Shown piece after piece: positions 35,018 to 47,775 of a stretch of 64,000 nt of DNA. The stretch spans positions 992,001 to 1,056,000 of the forward strand of contig JAKNDB010000087.1 of the NCBI GenBank assembly GCA_024305405.1, given 5' to 3'. Both the position numbers and the translations under genes were made by a program. The notes under the pieces were generated by a model that was given only the letters and a program-made list of their open reading frames with translations, was not told the origin of the DNA and searched no databases. The stretch comes from Dirofilaria immitis. Its lineage: Eukaryota; Nematoda; Chromadorea; Rhabditida; Onchocercidae. The first letter of the stretch is position 1, and every line of letters starts with the position of its first letter.

Positions 35018-36964
35018 TTACTTACATTTCACAGCACATATAGCCATTATTGGATTACATTTATAGAATTTCTGAATACATTTTGGAAATAATTGTTTTA
35101 CATGGCATGCAATATTATTCTGCTTTATTAGAATTGTAGCTATATTTGCTAACGGGTTCACGTTACAACTAACTGTTACTATTGAACGTAGTAATTCGGA
35201 ATAATAGGTCGTTGGATCATCGTTACTATATATGAACAATTTGAAACATAATGGTAGTACATAGAAGATTAAGGTAAACACACAGGAGACACCCATTGTA
35301 ATGGTAAGCTTGCGCTGGCGTGCTTCAAATACCTGTAGTGATACTTCCTGGAAAATATGACTTCATAATATTTAGTTCATTCAGAATTATATAGTCTTTA
35401 GTTTTGTAGGAATAAAAATCAACGATAATCATTAGTTCCATTTAGTCTATTTCTCTTCTGATGAAATTTTTAGTATCGATATTTCGGTATTATAAATCTG
35501 AGATCATTTGAATAACAAATACGTTCCATTTGTTTATTTAGAAATTGTTGCCATTAAGTATGCTAACTGAATTCTGTAGAAGTTTTATGTTTTAACCTTC
35601 TAAATGCAGTTTCTCTTTGCATCACTTTAAAAGTGTTTTGAAAGTTTGAGCTAGCAGGAATATTTAAATAACCATTATTATTTCTATTGAGTAAAATGAT
35701 GAAATGTTAGCTTGTTACAGCTTGTCAACGCTAGTTTTGATATTGGATTCATTGTCAACTTAAGAAAAAGAAAACGAAATATTGAAATAGACGAATGGTA
35801 ATGTAAACTTACTGTTCGAATGCTCTTTATCCGTCGAATATGTTTTCTGCTCAGAAAATACACAATTATGTAGATGATAACACTTAAAGATGCGGAAGCC
35901 ATCATTAGCACACCATTCAAATCCGCAAAAACCGGTTGCAGAGTATCACCTGACCTAAAATTTTCCTTTTATAGAATCTTTAATGCAACTAAAAATTATT
36001 GATCTACTGAATTATCTGGGAATTAATAAATGCTTACCAGCAATAACCATTCAACATGGATTTAGCATCTGTGAAGGAAATAATACAACCAATTAAGGTA
36101 AGCAGTGAAACTAATCCAAAATAAACAATGATCTAAAAATGGAACATTTTTTGAATGAAATTTTGGAGTTAAATATTTTTATAATTGCTAATTTTTGACT
36201 TCGTTCTTTGTTTGAGAATTTCAGGATGAGCTTTTAATTTACGGGTTTGGGAACTGTAGAATCGAAAGAAAAAGAATATGTTTTAAGATTTTTGTATTTA
36301 AAATTTCAAAAATTTTCAATATTTTGGATTAAAAATGAAGCAGAAACTAACCTGCTTAATTTGATATGAATAATTATTCTCGAAATATCTCATAGGAAAT
36401 AAAAGTGAAATGATGCGATCTGTACTCACCATGAGTGTTGCTACAGCTGACATTAATTGTGACCTGAATCCTTTGCTCTACTTGCAAATTAAATAGCATT
36501 CGATAAATTAAACTTTTTAGGTGATAAATAAAATAAATGAAAAATGAGAAGCATCAAAATTTGCCATATAAGAATTAAGGTCCATGGAAGCAACAAGCAA
36601 TATCGTCTGCTAATTCGAAATTGTCCTATTATTGTTACAAATAGACGACCAATTCCAGCTATACAAAATCCAAATCCCAATAATGCATCGACAAAAATCT
36701 ATGAATGAGAAAGATATCAAGTTGAAAAGTAACAAAAAAAAATAGATTAGAAAATTAAATAAATAGATAAGATTGCTAGAAATCAGATAATATGATGCCA
36801 GTTTAGTGAATTACCTGTGCTAATAAAATCATATATTGACGCCTGAGGTGTCGATGTTTAATTAATACCAACGCAACGATACCATTGCAAATGGTAATTA
36901 AAAATCCTTGAAATGCATATACAGCAAATGTAATTGTTAAATATAATTCCTTATTACCTTTCAT
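35018..36964 (-). CDS. Serpentine chemoreceptor-like 7TM protein (Srsx-like)
   Basis: Six exons (36964-36815, 36698-36514, 36463-36430, 36132-36038, 35954-35813, 35347-35018) join in phase to 936 nt, 311 residues, with no breaks. Seven hydrophobic segments: about 7-36, 51-75, 84-108, 118-142, 168-190, 216-240, 255-277. Srsx-like features are the ICNG...LVLIKHRHLRRQYMILLAQ start of TM1 and loop 1, a Cys before TM3 (residue 84), a basic loop 3 (RKHIRRIKSIRT ... ARQRKLTITM) and NPLANI in TM7. The usual acidic-Arg pair at the end of TM3 is replaced by His-Leu-Phe (104-106), so G-protein coupling may be altered, or the 50-nt intron inferred here (36513-36464) hides a different junction. Start: first ATG in the open frame; an acceptor-like TTTTTAG lies about 50 bases upstream. 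Likely a plasma-membrane sensory receptor; the ligand cannot be inferred. Confidence 0.72.
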
Positions 36965-39900
36965 TTTGCTATTGTTTTCATAACATTTGCACTATCACTT
37001 ATCACTAAAAATAATATAAAAAATATATACATTTGAGTCGGAGATATAAATGAATTGTAATCGAATTGAATTAAAAATTGATTAGGAAACACAGAATCCG
37101 AAAAAAAAGAAAAATTCAATCGAATTTCAAAATTACAATTGGAATTTTCAATAAACCTCTACGTGTATTTGATCGTTAAGCCAATAAGTTCGGATTATTT
37201 CCGATTAATAGATATTATCAGTTTCTTTTTATAATTAGAGAAAGAATTGTTTCAATCAATAAATTTAATGAAATATATTTGCAAAGCATGGAGTAATTAA
37301 TACTATATATTATATTCGAGAAATGATCGTCAGAATTGCTTCATATGAATTGCTTCATTTCATCAATGCTTCTAACACTTTCATAAATGTCAACCACAAA
37401 AATTCCCTATCTTATTTTATTAGAAATTGATTTTTGCCCGATCTGATATCATGAAAAAAGTTTGTAATACAAGAATTGTTAAATTTTATTTTGTTAAAAT
37501 TATACAATCAAAACTTGAAAAGAATGTATGCATTATTAGCAATATATTTCGCTAGAAAGTGAGAGTTAGTCGAAATTTTTAGATATATTTGGAATAGTTT
37601 TAAGTAATAATTATTTCTTTGATTTCGTCACAAAATTAGGAATAAAAAATATTATAAGAAAAGGTTTGCCTTTTTTAAAATAAAATGTATTACGAATTTA
37701 GGCTGAAATATCTTTTTCCAAATATTTAGTCTAAAAATTGAATAGATTGATATATATTAATTGATGTTGTTAAACAGTTTCAATGAGCTGAACTTCTATC
37801 GTTCTTAAAATACATTTAGGTCGATGAAAATAATGGATAAAAGAAGGCGTTATAACAAATAATTCAAAGTTTCATAATCTTCATATTCCAGAAGATTTTT
37901 TTTTTGATAACGCCTTCCTATGATTGAATTTCATGCAAATATAAAATATATCATCAATAATACATGTTCATTAAGTTACTGCTTAATAATGTTAAGCTTA
38001 GCAACATTCTAAAGTTTTTATGCATATATCATGATATGCAGATGTTTTATTTCTTATTGAGAAGAAAAAATGTGTGGTATTTTAGAAAGCGTGTTATAAC
38101 TAGGCTTAGATACATGGTTATTAGTGGAAATGGAAGCTATGACAATTAACACGTCAAAGTATTTTCTTCATCCTTTAGACTCACTACGCTCATTTTTTAG
38201 AATTTTTCACAATTTTTTTTTTTTTGCCATAACTCTAATAAAAGTTTAAGTTGTTGTAAGCTAAAGTTTTCAGCCAATGCTGTTAACACTGCTAGTTGCT
38301 TATGTTGCCTTACAATTTATCTGAATTGAAATAAATTTAAATCGTTCACATTTATTTTACGTCTGATAGTATTTTTTCAGTCCTGTCAACAGAAAATAGA
38401 ATAAGCACACAAATAAATGATATATAATACGAATGCATTATTTGCGAAATATATTCCAATATGAAATAGCAAATTAAAAAATAATACAAAAAAATTTGAT
38501 TCAAAATATGAATAAACAAATAAATAAACATATAAACATATATAATTCATTTATTATTATTTTGGACAATATGAACTTCTGAATAGACAAATAAATAAAC
38601 ATATAAACATATGCGGACAATATGAACTTCTGAAGATGAGAATAACCATTATAACTGCAAATAAATTCTAAAATATAAGCTAGTGTTTGCTTAGCAATTA
38701 AGCTGTAATTTGTAATATTGAATCGAGAAAGGAAAACTGAAAAAAAAACATCTAAAATTGATAAGATGAAATAAAACTAATAGCTTATTATACTTAAATA
38801 TTATCTTTAGCAATGAATGTAAAAATTTAATATTGCAATAATTTTAAGCGATTAAGCATTATCTTCGAGAATAGCTTATTTTTGATCAAAATCGATCATT
38901 ATTGCTAAAAATTTATTTAAAATTTATTGATGATTCGTAGAAATAAAATCTCATTCAGTTTCGCATATTATATATAATTTTTTTAAATTCTTTAAAATTT
39001 TACTGTAATAGAATGGATAACAATGTAATTTAAATAATTACTGATTTAAATATTTAGATCTATTGCTGATCCTTTGGATTTTTTCTTATGCCTATCAAGC
39101 CACATCATTAATAATATTATCATTAATAAATTTTTTTATATTCGAGCGTTTTTTTGCTATTTTTATTATTCAATTTATTTTCAAAAATTTGCGTATACAA
39201 AAAGTTAAACCCATTATAGTTTAAATTTGTCTATTTCGAATAACTTTATGAATGCATCATCTTCAGAAATAGTCTAACCTTCATTGAATAGCTGAAATAT
39301 GTCAATTTTTTTGTTTCTTATAAAATGATTTCAACTGGCAAATTATATTTTATTTTATGATATAAGTAGAATGCAATTGATTCTAACTCATAGCAGCTAA
39401 ATATCCATTTTTAATATGATTCAAATAATTTCTTGATCACATATAAATAACGCATTAATTTTTAATTTACCGTATATTTCAATTAATATAATGGTTGAAT
39501 AAGAATACAAAATTAAGCATGAATTATGAAATCAACATGACAAAAATAAATCTAATAAGATGCAACGGTACTTATTAACTTGAATAAAAAATTAAAAGAG
39601 TTTGGAAGTTAAGAAAAATTTTTAAATAAATTCTAGAATTAAATTATTTTCAAATTCCATTGATCGTTATAGAAAATTGCACAAAAATTTCTTTTTCGAC
39701 TAAAAAAATATCCATCACTGTGAAAGAGTGAATTCTATGAAGAATATCATACTAAATGTAGCATATCGAAAGTGAAATATTGATACATGACTTGAGCAAG
39801 GATTGCAATTTTTTCTTTCTATCATTCTTAATTTTTCTTACTTTTGAAAATTATTGCGATAATTCTGATTATTGAGAAGTGTAATTCGAATATCAACTAT

Positions 39901-40627
39901 TTTAAAAATTAAAAGTAAGCGATCGATCATTTTCTGTTTAAAAAACGATGGGCAAATGTTTGTTGACTAATTTGATTTTAGTAGAATGTTGTTAAAATAA
40001 GCCAGCATGATACAGCCAGTATATTTTTCCATGTATTAATAACTTGAAAATCAGAGAAAATTTTGGTGGTTTTGGCAGTCTTACGTAACAGTTGATGTGG
40101 ATCACGAAATATATAGACAACATATTATTTAAAATTACTATTGCAATATTTTGTTGTCATTTTTTTATTGTTTCGAAACAACAACAATTTTATTTGCTGA
40201 TATTCTTGCTAATTCTCCTCCCTCATAATATTTAATTGTCTAATTTTTTGAATGATTTTCTTTTAAATATTTCGAAATATATGAAAATCAAGATTATTAA
40301 AACGAGCGCTATTATTAATGATTCCAAAATTTAATTTGCAACTTTAAAGAAAATAATTCGAGCAATTAAAGAAAATTATATTTGCAGTATTTATTGCTTT
40401 CATCTATTTTTTCGTAACTTGATTTAGAAAATTTGTGTTTCATTTTGTTATTAAAAAGTAGTTTTAAAGTGGTAGGGATTTTCACAAAAGCAGATAGTTT
40501 GAAACTAGGGAAATTTTTTTAATTGATTCCGTCTAAGAACCAGACAAAAAAAAAAGTGAAACAAGGGAAGGACATCTGAAACGTGGAGAAAAGGACGTCA
40601 ATCATAAATGATAAATGATATGTACGT
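36965..40627. other. Intergenic, no gene seen
   Basis: Very AT-rich, with short unrelated ORFs and a small tandem duplication at 38513-38632. Confidence 0.5.
38513..38632 (+). repeat. Imperfect tandem duplication
   Basis: ACAAATAAATAAACATATAA and, further on, GGACAATATGAACTTCTGAA occur twice in the same order; the first copy has about 20 extra bases between them. Confidence 0.85.
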
Positions 40628-40762
40628 ATATATATATATATTCATAGAAGATTTCAATTACTAATTGTTGAAAAATGTATATGTATATATAGATTTTTCT
40701 TTATATCTATATATACCTTTTCAACAATTAGTAATTGAAATCTTTATGAATATATATTATAT
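40628..40762. repeat. Long near-perfect inverted repeat (hairpin element)
   Basis: The left arm (about 40628-40694) contains TTTCAATTACTAATTGTTGA and the right arm (about 40703-40762) its complement TCAACAATTAGTAATTGAAA, with further pairing through the flanking TATATA and AGAT stretches. Arms are about 60 bases with a loop of about ten bases. It resembles a foldback or MITE-like element, but no target-site duplication could be fixed because the flanks are TA repeats. Confidence 0.85.
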
Positions 40763-43199
40763 GATAAGGAAATTAGCAGAAATAAAATATGTGAAAAATG
40801 TTTAGTATAAAGAACAGTTGAAATTGCATTCTATTTTGGATTTCAGGAAAGATTATTTTTTGTCTTTGTAAGCTTTTGGAATTATCACATCGAAAGCTAA
40901 TTAATTAATAATTTCTAATAGTTATACAACAATATCTATTCATTTTTTCCTTATGAATAGATTAAATCCATTTTTTCGAATGCACTAAATTTGATGAATA
41001 GGATTATTTTATGAAGAATATGGAAGTAAAAAATTTTCAAAATAAGATGAAAGTATGAAGTAATAGAATAATACTTTGTTCAGTCTTTATGCTTACAATA
41101 AGCCAGAAAATTACGTTAAAGATTGATTTCTTTTTGAAGTTAGTATAACTTAGATTTTTAATAGAAGTTACAGAATTTTAAACATTGAATAGATTTTATA
41201 AAGTACAAAGAGTGAAATGAATGGTATAGTTACGAGATCAATAAATAAATATCAAAAATTTAAATATTGTTATGCTCTTTTACTTGTTGTTTAGCCATCA
41301 ATTATGCTAAATTGCCTTCAATCAGCATTGCACTATTGCCAATTATACATGCAAATAAAAATAGAAAATATAATTTTGAAATAATTGAGCAATGCAAATC
41401 AGTGAACTATTATATATGTCAACAGAAGAGGATGGCGAGATCTATACTGTATCAATTTCTAAAAAATAACGATATGACAGGATGGGTTTGATGACGATTT
41501 GTTCGAATTCTTTCATTCATTTAATATTTCAAAAATTAACGCGATAACACATCCATCAACTTTATTGTAGACGATTCAAAAATTAATTGTTAATTCAGTA
41601 TACGACATCGCTTCAGACGTTGTTGCAGCAATGTTCTCTTTACAATTCGAAGGAGCCTTTCACATACCTATCTAGAAATATCGTTTACTTAAAGATGTCT
41701 TTATAGATTAATTAAGTATTACATCAATCTGTTTGTTAATGAAAATATTTGCCAGCATATTTCAAGCTATTTATGCATATTTAATATCATGAATGTTGAT
41801 CTTTGTTAAGCATGTATTCCCATCATTTGACTTAGAGTATCATGCACTTAATGTTTGAAAAATCATCTAATATTTTCTTAAGGCAATAACAAATTTTTGT
41901 GATAAAAATGTTTGTATCAGAATACCACGATAATTTTGTGTGAAATTTTTTAAAAATAATCTTTTTCAAGAAACATAACAGTTGATAGATTCTGCTTTTT
42001 CCTTCTTTTGCAAAGAATTTCTTTTACTAAAAAATCTCTCAAAAATTAGACTTAAAAAGCTAAATATATATAAGTTTGTAGTAAATTTTGTTTTTAGAAA
42101 GTTTATCACAGGTATTGAAAATCTTTACATTTTTCTCATTTCAATGGTGATTTTTAATCTCCGAATTTGAATTTATGATTTCAACCAAAGTTTTAAGATG
42201 AAGAGAAAACAATTTTTAGCAAATAAAAAATTGCAAATGTAATCGTCAAATTCAACGTCATCGTTCTTACCAAATTTTTTGAAAAACAGTTAAACGATAG
42301 CAGCAAATTTTTAATTTCCTCGTCCGTCTCCCATTTCTTCTAAGAAAATAACCTTTATTTAACGACAGTATGCGTCTGTATATGTGTATTTGTATGTATA
42401 TATATATATATATATATATGTAAATATGTATGTATGCACCTGTCAATTCAATAAATTCGTAAATTGGAAGTTCAGAAAGATAGCTTTTAATTTTTAAAAT
42501 GATTAGACCAACAGAGTGAGAAATTTTCGGAGAAAATAATGATATTTAAAATATTGATATTAATAACAAAGTGATAATGATAAGCATTTTTATTTTACCA
42601 AGTTTAATATTATTACAACTAGTAAATAATAATGATAAAAATAATTAGTGTAGAATAATGTAATAATTGAGGATGAACGATGATAATGATTAAAAATTAT
42701 TGATATTATTAAATTTTCTTTCTTTAGAAAAATTGGACAAATAAGCAAATAATCAATGTCGTTTATCTTGATATATTACATAGCGACAAATAAGAAAAGA
42801 ACCTTGTCTTCCTCTTATTATGTTCCATATAACCAATTGAATAGATAGACTAATAGTAAAGTAATCCGAGAAGTCCTTAACTGAAAGAAAAACTAAGTAT
42901 ACTTTCCATACTTCTACGCTATCTGTCATATTATTCATTCATGCAAAACTACGATGAATTTTAAACCATGAATTTTTAAACCAATGAATTCCGATGTATT
43001 TTCAAGCATTATTGCCAGCAATTTTTATCTCTGCATTATTGAAATCTCGAAGTCCCTTGATAAAAGAAAATATAAAGATTCATAAGGAGATTTGCTAGAA
43101 ATGTATTAAAATATAGGTCAAGATGTGATAAATCATCTTGGTTATCATGTTTATGTGTTCCAAATAAGGTCGATGACTCTGATGACCTCAGAATTGATG
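40763..43199. other. Intergenic, no gene seen
   Basis: AT-rich, with a TA microsatellite at about 42395-42419. A 74-codon ORF at 41267-41491 has no splice or family support. Confidence 0.5.
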
Positions 43200-43855
43200 T
43201 CTAAATGTAGCGAATGATAATCCTATTCAACAATATCATTTTCGCCAGATGTGCTCCACGAGATCAATCGCATGGCATATTAAGCATCTTTGGGTCGCTC
43301 TTTTCCTTTGAGTCATGCTATCGTTATTAGAATTGTTTTATTGTATCATAGATATTGTAATTGTTTCATTCGTTGAATGTGTTATTAGCAATATTGTACT
43401 AAACGTTTAATTCCTAAGTTTGAGCTTAATTTGCAAGTGCGAAAAATAAAAATTGAAGAAATCTGTGGGACTGAGAAAAGAAATCGCCCACTTCCTTCCG
43501 TAATTCTAACATTGATTTCCAAAGAGATGAATTTTCGTTAAAGAACATTGAAAAAGTTTTATATCACAAAATCCTAAGATATTGTACTAAGAGATTTAGA
43601 ATTGTACTAAGATATTTAATAATATAAATATCTTGATTATTTTCGATATATTTATACCATAAAATGTTTCCACAATACTACCTGAACATTATGATATATT
43701 CTTGGATATTACGGAAACGAAGTACATTACAACCAATTAAATTATGACTCGTCATTCTTCAGATATTCTAACCAACCAGACAAGGACATGTCACTTTTCA
43801 GGTCATAGGAAGTTGCTAATTAAATTGTAAACATCTTCACTAGAAAAGAGATCGT

Positions 43856-43931
43856 TTTTCGTTGAGAGGAATACTTCTTCTTTATTTCTCATTTTTTTCG
43901 TTAAGAGGAATACTTCTTCTTTATTTCTCAT
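43856..43931 (+). repeat. Tandem duplication of about 38 bp
   Basis: Two adjacent copies of GAGGAATACTTCTTCTTTAT with common flanks (TTTTCGTT before, TTCTCATT after). Confidence 0.9.
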
Positions 43932-44514
43932 TACTCATTACGTCTTCATTATTTCTTACCTATTTCTTACATCTTTTTACTCATTTTGGACACAATCGAT
44001 TGATTATTCGACGAGCAATTTTTTCCAATTTCAATATCAAAAAAATCGGATGGCTTCTTTACTTGTAAGAGTACTTATCTATTCGCTATATTTCTAGTAA
44101 ATCTGTATGTCGTGGATTAAATGAAATCCGTTACCAGTTCTCCAAGATTAGATAAACCTTTCAATTTTTGATGCTCGAGGTGAGGTAGTATCTATCGATC
44201 CTCTAATTAAATTAGCTTGATCAACCAAAGAAAACGTCACAAAGTTTCTCGATGAAGTAAAAGGATTCGATCTATTATCATCAGATCGAAACTTATCAAA
44301 AAAGAATTATGTTAGCGATATGAGTGTCGGCAAAAGCCGAAAAGTTTAATTAGTTGTCCATAGAGGAATTCACCAAATAGAAATATTAAAAAGATCAAAT
44401 GGCGCAGCAGCAAGTATTGTAAATGAATGAAAAATCATGATATACAAGCGACATTAAAGTTTAAATAGCGCGCTAAAGTTATAAGGAGATCAGCAAGCTG
44501 AAAGGATGATGATG

Positions 44515-44669
44515 TTAACTAACTATCGAGTAGCTGTTAGCATGTATATTATCGAATTCATCAAGGGCCGACATGCCGAAGGATATAAAGGGAAGGATTT
44601 CGAAGTTGAGCAGAGTTACACAAAAATTTGCTCCAAGAGTTCAGTAACAACTACTCGATAGTTAGTTAA
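44515..44669. repeat. Perfect 19-bp inverted repeat
   Basis: TTAACTAACTATCGAGTAG (44515-44533) and its exact reverse complement (44651-44669), separated by 117 bases, inside BEL/Pao relic B. Confidence 0.9.
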
Positions 44670-46174
44670 TCGACTTAGTTAATTGGCAGCAATTACTCGG
44701 AGACAGTTTTATTCGAAAAGTCTGACGACAGCTCAAGTTCAATTCGACTGTCATAGTTCAACGGCAAATAAGCAGCAGCAGTGGTGAAACGAAAAACAAA
44801 ACGATAGACCAAAGAGAGGACATTTTCGTACAATATGCATTTAATCCAAACCATTGCATAAGTACAATATTGTGTTTATATAATAACTTAGCCAAGTGAC
44901 AATAATCAAAAACGATCAATCAAATATCTCAAATTTTGTATTAATATGATAGAATCAACTAATTAAAATTGGCTGAAACTTATTCATAAAAATGGCTAAT
45001 ATCGCTGAAGAAGAAAGAAAAGAAGAGAAATACATGTAAATGTCAACGATAAAAAGAATATTTTATATTTAATAAACAGTGAAGTGGAAACCATTATTAC
45101 TTTAAATATCTATCTTGATTTCAAATTAGCAATATTTAAGCCATGTAGATACCAGTGAACCAACCATTACCAACCATTACCAGCACTTATCATTCAACAA
45201 TAAGCTTACTACAACTACCAATATTCACTGATGATCCAAAATTACGGTAAGAATTTTGGAGCAGCTTCAATGCAGAAGTACATCTCTAAAAATCTCAGAC
45301 ATTCAGATATTAAATTATTTAATTTAATATCTGAGAGGAGATGAGTTATAAGAGGTTATGACATCGCTCCAGAAAATTATGAATTGGTAAGATATTAATC
45401 GATAAATACGACAAATCTACAATGATAAAGAAATCTTCTAAATGAATTTTACTTTATCAAAAGAATAGTAAAGAATGGTTGCTGAAGCAATAGAAAAAAT
45501 TCTCTGACGCAATGGATGAGAATCTAGAGCATTCTAGTATTGAGATAGTAATAGAAAGTAGATTGCCAGCATAGATTTTAGATAGAGACAAGTAAAAGCA
45601 GAAAGAAACCTGCACTATAAGTAAACCTTGACAATTCTTGACAGAATTAGTCCAAAGAAATGAGGTAATCTAAAGCCAAGTTCTCTACAGGAAAAAGGGA
45701 TTATAGAGTAAAAATCAAAAAAAATATCATATAGCACCAGGGAAGAAACTTCTGCTTTAGTTACAACAAAAACTTAAAAGGGATCCGAACTAAATACAAA
45801 TCAAAAGAAACCGCTAAAGATAATAATCGAAAAAACTTAAAAAAGATTTGTTGCTCGATAACATCATTTTTTTAGATGGGATCCCGAAGTGAGTTCGATG
45901 TCATACCGGATATCTTTGGATAGCTCCTTTCCTTGAGTCATGTTATCATTGCAATTCTTGCATACGTTGATATGTTACTGTTATTGGAGCTATAGTAATA
46001 AAGGTTTAATTATCCAAGTTTGAGGTGCTACCATTAAAAGGCATAAAGAATCTTCAATTTTGTCACGGTTAAAGAAGATTGGCGATATCTTTGTTCTGGA
46101 TTTAATATTACTGTACATATGCTTATATGCGGATTTATTGTGCACTGTAAAATTTAAGCTAAAATTGGCCACCT

Positions 46175-46326
46175 ATACTTTCGATGATCAACTGTTTGTA
46201 ACTCTATAATAAAGGAAAAATATTTTAGGCATCGCCTAATTAATTTCAAATTTAAAATAAATATGAAATTAAAATTACTATTGCAGCAATTTTTTTCACA
46301 AAATGCAACAATAATTTTTCTTATTT
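46175..46326 (+). repeat. Copy of the SPTLC1 intron 1/exon 2 boundary (partner 54030-54180)
   Basis: About 150 bases closely match the stretch that spans the 3' end of SPTLC1 intron 1 and the first bases of exon 2. As the exon part is conserved coding sequence there, the gene is the likely source and this the duplicate. It lies just outside the 3' LTR of relic B. Confidence 0.8.
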
Positions 46327-47775
46327 TATTAATAAATAAATAAATATTCCGAACTTTTTGCTATACATACCACTGTTATCACTGTATCCAAGCGAACTCC
46401 CTTCTACACAAATATTGAAAGAAAAGATGAAAACTATGCTCACTGTAAGATAAAAGGAAAATTCCTCTCCAAAAATTAGCCCCTACTTTCGTATTTGATT
46501 GTATCTGGATCATGGTCTGTTCAATCAAATTCAAGAAATTCAGAACAGAGACTACTGTTTATAGAAATACTACAAATTTTGGTTTCAGCCTTTAGAATTA
46601 AGAAAACAAAGCAAAAGTTACGAGAGAAAGTAGACGAATAAGCAGATGAAGAGCAGAATTGTAAAATAAAATTAATGAAACTAAGAATTGAAATGGAAAC
46701 AGTTCTTCAAATTTTTACATGAACTTATGCATTCAAAGATGAAAGAATTGCTAATTGCAAAACGAAATTATAACTATTATGAAATATATGCTACAAATTC
46801 TAGGATTAAATTTACAATGTTCATGCAGTACCACATGATCATATCACATTACTTCCTTGAAATTGTATTTTATTTCTTTGCATTCGCTTACCAATTATTA
46901 ACATTTATGTTTGAGCTTCCTATTTGTGATTGTATATCAAATTGTTACTATTTTCTTGAAATAAAGCTGGTGTCGAAGAAATATGAATATTTAAAATAAA
47001 AAATTAAAAATATACAGCAATCGGAAAGTTCTAATACTTTTATATTTTATGGATATAATTAAATTTATTCCAATATAATTATTCATTTCTTAACTAATGA
47101 TAGAAGGAACAATTTCTTGAAAAATTAAATCTTGAAAAATAAAAATCCGGAAATTTCAGAAACTTATAATTTATTACTGCTACTACTACTTGCATTCATC
47201 TATTCAGGCTAGAAGGGCGGTGTTACATGGTAATGTTTAGAATAATATTTGTTCATAAATATTTTAATTTTTTCAAGAAAAACTATATTTTCCATTACAT
47301 AAAATAATGAAATATTATTTATTGTAGAATAAACCAATTAGAATAGATAACATTAAATTCTTTTCTGACAACGCTCATGATAAAAAGGAAAGAATTCTCA
47401 GACACGTCTCTACCTACCAAAAAAGTTTCACCTCATAAGACTAAGTGTGGGATTTTCAAGCAACTAAAGGCACTTGAATATAAAATTCCCACTTAAAGTT
47501 AAAAACATAATTGTTATGTAAAATTTATAGCAGATTTCCAAATATTAAAGATCTTTTTCAGTTCAGTAATTAAAATTTATTGCTGGACAGTTAGGAATTA
47601 GAAGATGCTGAACGGCTCTAATAGCTCTCGCTCATTTACAGTATTCAGTATAGAAATTTTTTAAATTGAATATTGCTTTAAATCTGTGCAACGCTTTCCA
47701 GCACAAAAATATATTTCAAGTTATCATAAAATTTGGCAGCGATAAGTAAATTTACTCCGTAAAGTACTTCAACAT
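46327..47775. other. Intergenic and 3' flank of SPTLC1
   Basis: No gene seen. A 103-codon plus-strand ORF (46688-46999) lacks support. Confidence 0.5.

Larger units (their letters stand above)
43200..46050 (+). mobile_element. BEL/Pao LTR-retroelement relic B (LTRs plus gag remnant)
   Basis: Two diverged direct repeats bound the region: about 43235-43450 and about 45880-46050, sharing blocks such as ATCTTTGG, TTTCCTT-GAGTCATG-TATC and GTTTAATT-CCAAGTTTGAG in the same order, as expected of LTRs. Between them, on the plus strand near 45215-45310, a gag remnant reads LPIFTDDPKL and, in the next piece, EFWSSFNAEVHL, the same motif as relic A. Protease and RT were not recognised, so most of the interior is lost. 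A short coding-like stretch at about 44190-44350 (STKENVTKFLDEVKGFDLL) is unassigned. Stops are frequent throughout. Confidence 0.6.

Noticed and set aside
41267..41491. 74-codon plus-strand ORF
   Set aside because: No signal peptide logic, splice partners or family motif; such lengths occur by chance here.
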